Positions 59,836-64,000 of a DNA stretch of 64,000 nt are shown here, piece by piece. This stretch comes from CAYOZL01 sp964408435 (GTDB taxonomy: Bacteria > Bdellovibrionota_C > UBA2361 > SZUA-149 > CAYOZL01). Numbering within the stretch: position 1 is the stretch's first letter; each line of letters starts with the position of its first letter. Under the pieces are notes generated by a model. The model was not told the DNA's origin and searched no databases. It saw only the letters and a list, made by a program, of their open reading frames with translations. The stretch spans positions 1-64,000 of the forward strand of contig CAYOZL010000004.1 of the NCBI GenBank assembly GCA_964408435.1, given 5' to 3'. The translations under genes and the position numbers were made by a program.

Positions 59836-62088
59836 ATGATTCAAAAAACTATGAATACTGTCAAAAATACATATAAATCAGATCTAAGAATAGCTTATCT
59901 TATTGTAATAATTGCATTTTTTGCTTTTTCTTGTAAGAAGGAGGATCCTCAAGCTAAGTATAATAAACATATCGAATCTGCAGATAATTATATAAATAAC
60001 GATAAAGTCGATGAAGCTAGGATAGAACTTCAAAATGCTCTTGATATTAATCCTAACGATTCTGATACTAATTATAAGATTGCCGATGTCTTTTTAAAGC
60101 AAGGAAAATTGCCTCAGGCTGTTGAAAGCCTTAATTCTGCAATTAATTTTAATCCAGATAACTTTGAAGCTAGAAAAGTTTTAGCTTCTATATATTTGGC
60201 TGCAAAAGAGTACGAACAAGCCGAAAATCAAATTAATTACATGAGCGACAAAAACGCTGAAGATACTGAGACTCTAACTCTTAAAGCAAACTTAATTGGA
60301 ATGGGGCCTCAAAAAAATAATGTTGAGGCAATTAAAATATTAAAAAAATTACAACAAAAAGAACCAGAGAACGTAGTAGTCTTAGCTAGTAGAGCTACCT
60401 ACGAATTAGCTAATGACAACGTTGAGGAAGCAGAAAGACTATACAAACGCTCTTTAGAACTTAAGCCAGATAATAACGTAATAAAAATGTCTTTAGCTGA
60501 GCTATATAATAGACAAGCTAGATTTGATGAAGCAGAAAATTTAATTAAATCTGTTGTAGAAACTAATCCTGAAATGTCTGGGCTACGTTATGTGTTTGGA
60601 GAATTTTTACTTAGAAGAGGGTTAGCAGATAAAGCCCTGGAACAATATAAGTCAATTATAGAGCAAGAGCCTAAAAATGTTGCTGCTAGAGATAGGCTTT
60701 ACGATATTTATATCACTAGAAAGAAAAATGACGAGGCAAAAGCTTTACTGGATGACTTAAAAAACAAAGCACCAGATGATCCTTCTGTTAAATACTTTAC
60801 TGCGAGAAACTTAGAACTTGAAGGTAAAAAAGTAGAAGCTTTAGAGTTATACAATGAGGCACTTAGTATTATGAATAATTTTCCAGCTTTATTTAGAAAA
60901 GTTGGAATATTAGAACTAGCAACAGGAAAGACTAATCAATCTATAGAGCACTTAAATCAGGCTTTAAGTCTTGATGAAAATGACATCGCAGCAAGATATT
61001 CACTTGCAAGAGCCTTATTTTTTAAAAGAAATTACTCTGAAGCAAAAAGTAACTTAGATAAAGTTCTAAAAGTTTCTCCTAGTCATCTAGCTGCAAAAGT
61101 TCTACGTGCAGATCTATCTGTAATTGAGAAAGACCCTACAAAAGCTGAAGAAGTATACACCGAACTAATAAAAGTAGCTCCTAATAACCAAATGGGATAT
61201 TTCAAGATGGCAGTTCTTGAAGAGACTAAAGGAAATTTTGAAAAAGCAGCCCAGTGGCACAAAAAAACAATTGGTTTTGACAGCAACATACTTCCTTCTC
61301 TAAAAAGATTAATCTCTTTAAGAAGAAAGAAACAAAAAAAGCCTATGAATGAGCTAACTCAAGAATTAAAAGCATTAAAGGCTGAAAGTAAAAACTCTCT
61401 TGCCGAATTTGATTTAATGATTGGAACTTTAACATTAGCAGATAAGAGCGAACCAGAGAGATTAAAAAAAGGAAGAGAATCTTTAAATAGTGCTATTAAA
61501 AATAACCCTAATTTAATTGGTGCATACTTTGCCCTCGCTGCAATTGATTCTGCTGGAGGGGACCTAGAAGGAGCACAAAAAAATTATGAAAGACTTTTGG
61601 AAAAAAATCCAAAGCACACTCCAACATTAATGATGTTAGCGATGTCTCAAGAAAGTCAGAAGAAATATACAGATGCGTCTGAAACTTATAATAGAATATT
61701 AGACTTTGCGCCTAACTTTGCGCCTGCTGCTAATAACCTAGCATGGTTAATGGCTGAAGAACTAAAAGGTGATGTAGATAAGGCTCTTAAATTAGCACAA
61801 ATTGCTAAAGAGCAGATGCCTAATGAAAGTAGTGTTACTGATACCCTAGGCTGGATTCACGTATTAAAAGGGAATACTAAATTAGGTGTTGAATTCATTA
61901 AAGAAGCTATTGAGCAAGACAAAGAAAACAATAAAAGAGTTAACCCTGAAATCTTGTATCACTTAGCAAAGGCAAACTTAATTCTAGAAGATAAGACTTC
62001 TGCTTTAGAGAACATTAACAAAGCTCTTGAGGTTAAGAATCATCCTAAATACGATAAATTCATAGAATTAAAAAATTCTATCAAATAG
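59836..62088 (+). CDS. TPR lipoprotein, PrsT-like
   Basis: 750 residues. A signal with F-S-C places the lipid Cys near 33. The rest is about eighteen tetratricopeptide repeats, several near-canonical (A-L-D-I-N-P-N-D, A-A-R-Y-S-L-A-R-A-L-F, N-N-L-A-W-L-M-A). The layout matches PrsT-type TPR proteins of exosortase/PEP-CTERM exopolysaccharide loci, though shorter than the usual 900. Divergent from the chain-length gene with about 160 bp between; followed by the export lipoprotein. Confidence 0.85.
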   Translation: MIQKTMNTVKNTYKSDLRIAYLIVIIAFFAFSCKKEDPQAKYNKHIESADNYINNDKVDEARIELQNALDINPNDSDTNYKIADVFLKQGKLPQAVESLNSAINFNPDNFEARKVLASIYLAAKEYEQAENQINYMSDKNAEDTETLTLKANLIGMGPQKNNVEAIKILKKLQQKEPENVVVLASRATYELANDNVEEAERLYKRSLELKPDNNVIKMSLAELYNRQARFDEAENLIKSVVETNPEMSGLRYVFGEFLLRRGLADKALEQYKSIIEQEPKNVAARDRLYDIYITRKKNDEAKALLDDLKNKAPDDPSVKYFTARNLELEGKKVEALELYNEALSIMNNFPALFRKVGILELATGKTNQSIEHLNQALSLDENDIAARYSLARALFFKRNYSEAKSNLDKVLKVSPSHLAAKVLRADLSVIEKDPTKAEEVYTELIKVAPNNQMGYFKMAVLEETKGNFEKAAQWHKKTIGFDSNILPSLKRLISLRRKKQKKPMNELTQELKALKAESKNSLAEFDLMIGTLTLADKSEPERLKKGRESLNSAIKNNPNLIGAYFALAAIDSAGGDLEGAQKNYERLLEKNPKHTPTLMMLAMSQESQKKYTDASETYNRILDFAPNFAPAANNLAWLMAEELKGDVDKALKLAQIAKEQMPNESSVTDTLGWIHVLKGNTKLGVEFIKEAIEQDKENNKRVNPEILYHLAKANLILEDKTSALENINKALEVKNHPKYDKFIELKNSIK

Positions 62089-62146
62089 TATATTTATAAA
62101 GAATCATGTAGTAAAGCTATGCTAGATGATTAAAGAGGGGATTATT

Positions 62147-62719
62147 ATGTTTAGATTATTAATATTAGTTATATTTTTAACATCATGTGGTGCTAAAAAT
62201 ATAAGACCAAACGATGAGCTAGTAGAAGATAGCTTAGCAGAAACTGAATACTACATTAAGATTGGTGACTTACTTAGAATTAATGTTTGGGGAGAACCTA
62301 AATTATCTGGAGATGTAGTGGTAAGAAGCGATGGCAAGATTACTGTAGCACTTGCTGATGATATTCAAGCTGAAGGTAAAACTTTAATTCAATTAAAAGA
62401 TGATGTTGAGTCTAAGCTTAATGAATTTATTCCTGGAGTCTCTGTTAGTCCTTCAATGGTTCAGTCTGCACCAATAAGATATTTCCTAGCAGGACAATTT
62501 CTAAGACCAGGAGAATTTAGAAGTGACCAAGGTATTACACTACTTCAAGCAGTTGCAAAGGCTGGTGGCTTTGCTCCTTTTGCAGATGAAGGCTCAATTA
62601 TTTTAATTAGAAAAAACTCTGCTAATGAGCTGAGATACCAATTAAACTATAATAAAGTAGTCAGCGGCAAACAGCCTAATCCTCAATTAAGAGACGGAGA
62701 CTTTATTTCAGTTGAGTAA
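62147..62719 (+). CDS. Polysaccharide export lipoprotein (Wza-like)
   Basis: 190 residues from the ATG at 62147, preceded by GAGGGG at good spacing; an in-frame ATG at 62126 lacks this. Lipobox L-T-S-C. The polysaccharide export domain follows (Y-Y-I-K-I-G-D-L-L-R-I-N-V-W-G and V-V-R-S-D-G-K-I-T-V), then an SLBB-like segment with F-L-A-G-Q-F-L-R-P-G-E-F. It would form the outer-membrane exit of the polymer with the Wzz-like protein. Overlaps the next gene by 8 bp. Confidence 0.92.
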   Translation: MFRLLILVIFLTSCGAKNIRPNDELVEDSLAETEYYIKIGDLLRINVWGEPKLSGDVVVRSDGKITVALADDIQAEGKTLIQLKDDVESKLNEFIPGVSVSPSMVQSAPIRYFLAGQFLRPGEFRSDQGITLLQAVAKAGGFAPFADEGSIILIRKNSANELRYQLNYNKVVSGKQPNPQLRDGDFISVE

Positions 62720-64000
62720 AACTACAGCTTATTTAGGGCCACAGGGATCTTATTCTGAGCTAGCTTTAAGACATTTCTTAAAAGATGCTCAAGGAGTTCC
62801 CTGCCTTTCGATAGCTGAAGTATTTTCACAACTTTCAAAAGGCTTAGTTGAACAAGCCTTTGTTCCAATAGAAAATATAATTGAAGGGCCAGTAACTGAA
62901 ACTCTTGATCAGTTATTTGAAAATAGAAATAAGCTATATATACAAAATAGCTTTAACTACTTAATTCAACATTGCTTAGGAGCGATAAACGAAAAACACG
63001 AAGAAATAACTCATATATATTCTAAAGACCAAGCTTTAAGACAGTGCTCTAAATTCATAAACGAGAAGTTTACTAATTCTAGACTATGCACTTCAAATAG
63101 CACAGGTGCAGCTGTTGAAATGATCGCTAGCAATAAACTAAAAAATTGCGCTGCTGTTGCAGCTGAGCAAACAATTAAATCTTTTGGTCTAAAAGTTATC
63201 GCTGAAAATATATCTGATATTCCTAATAACCAAACTAGATTCATACTTCTAGGGACAGAAAAAAAATCTCCTAAGTCAAATTCGGTAACTACAGTTTTAG
63301 TCAATCCAGGAAGAGACCGCCAAGGACTTCTTTTTGAAATCCTAGAAGTAATAAGCGTTAAACATAAGAGCAACTTAAAATCTATTCACTCCAGACCAGA
63401 TAGTAAGGGTGGTTTTATTTTTCACTTAGACCTAGAAGGTTCAGAAGACTCTTTAACTAATTGCATAGAAGAACTTAGAAATTACTGCTCAAGTATAACA
63501 GCTACGATAGATATTCTTGGTAGTTATCAACAAACTCCTTTCAACTCTAAAATAGCCTCACCTATAGGAATACTAGGTGGTGCAGGTAAAATGGGTTTAT
63601 GGTTTAAAAAGTTTTTTAATTCTATTGGTGTTGAAGTACTTATCAACGATCCAAATAGTGATGACTCAATTAAATTAAAAAAGCTTTGTGAAAGCTGTAA
63701 AATAATTATCTTAAGTGTACCAATTAATTCAGCAGAGTCTGTAATTAAAGAGCTACTAAAACATGTAAAAGCAGGTAGCCTAATTGTTGAAAACTTTTCA
63801 ATTAAACACGCTTGTCTAAATAAATTAATTGAGCAAACAAGTAAGGATGTTGAAGTTTTAGGAATTCACACAATGTTTGGCTCTGATGTAGAAACACTTA
63901 GAAAACAAAATATTATAATTTCAAAAAATTCAAAGTCTAAAGAATTATCTAATAATTTTATAGACTTACTACACAAGCACGGAGCAAACATCTCTGAACT
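62712..64000 (+). CDS. Prephenate dehydratase-ACT-prephenate dehydrogenase fusion (partial)
   Basis: Open from a TTG at 62712 to the window edge (over 429 codons; the end lies outside). An in-frame stop sits six codons before the first plausible start, and no ATG exists, so TTG is favoured. Residues 1-185 are the dehydratase (A-Y-L-G-P-Q-G-S-Y-S, V-P-I-E-N-I-I-E-G-P-V, and T-R-F near 175). Residues about 190-270 are an ACT domain with S-R-P-D-S. From about 283, G-I-L-G-G-A-G-K-M-G begins a TyrA-type NAD domain. It would make both phenylpyruvate and hydroxyphenylpyruvate. Confidence 0.9.
   Translation, partial: MSKTTAYLGPQGSYSELALRHFLKDAQGVPCLSIAEVFSQLSKGLVEQAFVPIENIIEGPVTETLDQLFENRNKLYIQNSFNYLIQHCLGAINEKHEEITHIYSKDQALRQCSKFINEKFTNSRLCTSNSTGAAVEMIASNKLKNCAAVAAEQTIKSFGLKVIAENISDIPNNQTRFILLGTEKKSPKSNSVTTVLVNPGRDRQGLLFEILEVISVKHKSNLKSIHSRPDSKGGFIFHLDLEGSEDSLTNCIEELRNYCSSITATIDILGSYQQTPFNSKIASPIGILGGAGKMGLWFKKFFNSIGVEVLINDPNSDDSIKLKKLCESCKIIILSVPINSAESVIKELLKHVKAGSLIVENFSIKHACLNKLIEQTSKDVEVLGIHTMFGSDVETLRKQNIIISKNSKSKELSNNFIDLLHKHGANISE

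Noticed and set aside
1..64000. Prophage, insertion sequences or CRISPR arrays
   Set aside because: No transposase, integrase, phage structural gene, cas gene or regularly spaced direct repeats were seen.

Overview
The window is AT-rich (about one third G+C by eye), densely coding DNA from a Gram-negative bacterium. Outer-membrane and periplasmic logic is clear: lipoprotein signals, a type III secretion export apparatus, a Tad/Flp pilus and a Wza-like polysaccharide export protein. No rRNA or other strong taxonomic marker is present. The mix of Tad plus non-flagellar type III secretion, Ser/Thr kinases with FHA proteins, DUF3047 and DUF4124 proteins and an arsenosugar-type cluster points to a deltaproteobacterial-grade, perhaps marine lineage. 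That placement is an inference and is held loosely.

Layout. 1-9.1 kb: housekeeping genes including N-degron pathway members (clpS, clpA and, 5 kb away, aat), a YggX-type iron protein, an amidinotransferase-fold hydrolase, an LpoA/Leu-binding-like protein and an RDD membrane protein. 9.3-14.3 kb: two multi-pass membrane proteins (one GT39-like), tRNA-Pro, rph and a DUF4124 protein. 14.4-16.6 kb: two divergent, unusual sigma-70-like proteins and a small FlgM-like protein. 16.6-39.2 kb: one uninterrupted minus-strand block that joins a non-flagellar type III export apparatus (sctJ, O, Q, R, S, T, truncated U, V), a Tad pilus module (flp, cpaB, tadZ, A, B, C) and a membrane phospho-signalling set (active Ser/Thr kinase, predicted pseudokinase, three FHA proteins, PP2C phosphatase). 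39.3-44.0 kb: an HTTM-like membrane protein, transaldolase and oligoendopeptidase F. 44.1-50.0 kb: histidine operon hisD-hisB-hisG-hisH-hisF-hisA/E. 50.1-56.7 kb: a secreted protein and an arsenic/arsenosugar cluster (arsC, radical SAM, TIGR04283-type glycosyltransferase, MTA phosphorylase, arsM) followed by DUF547 and DUF3047 proteins. 56.7-62.7 kb: exopolysaccharide chain-length/tyrosine-kinase/export genes with TPR lipoproteins. 62.7 kb to the end: a prephenate dehydratase-ACT-prephenate dehydrogenase fusion that runs off the window.

The most interesting region is the 22.6-kb block that co-locates type III export, Tad pilus and kinase/FHA/phosphatase genes. In it SctU stops before its autoprotease domain, no SctN ATPase, SctL, SctC or Tad secretin is seen, one kinase-like protein has lost catalytic residues, and the kinase, phosphatase and tandem-FHA protein are each anchored by a C-terminal membrane segment. 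This resembles in logic the threonine-phosphorylation switch of type VI systems, but here it sits beside type III and Tad genes.

Other points of note: a dispersed hairpin repeat family with compensatory arm changes placed directly at gene ends; a HisA-HisE fusion whose central region looks like a dead HisI; a second, inverted copy of the tRNA-Pro T-arm; and a short-repeat element inside the histidine operon.
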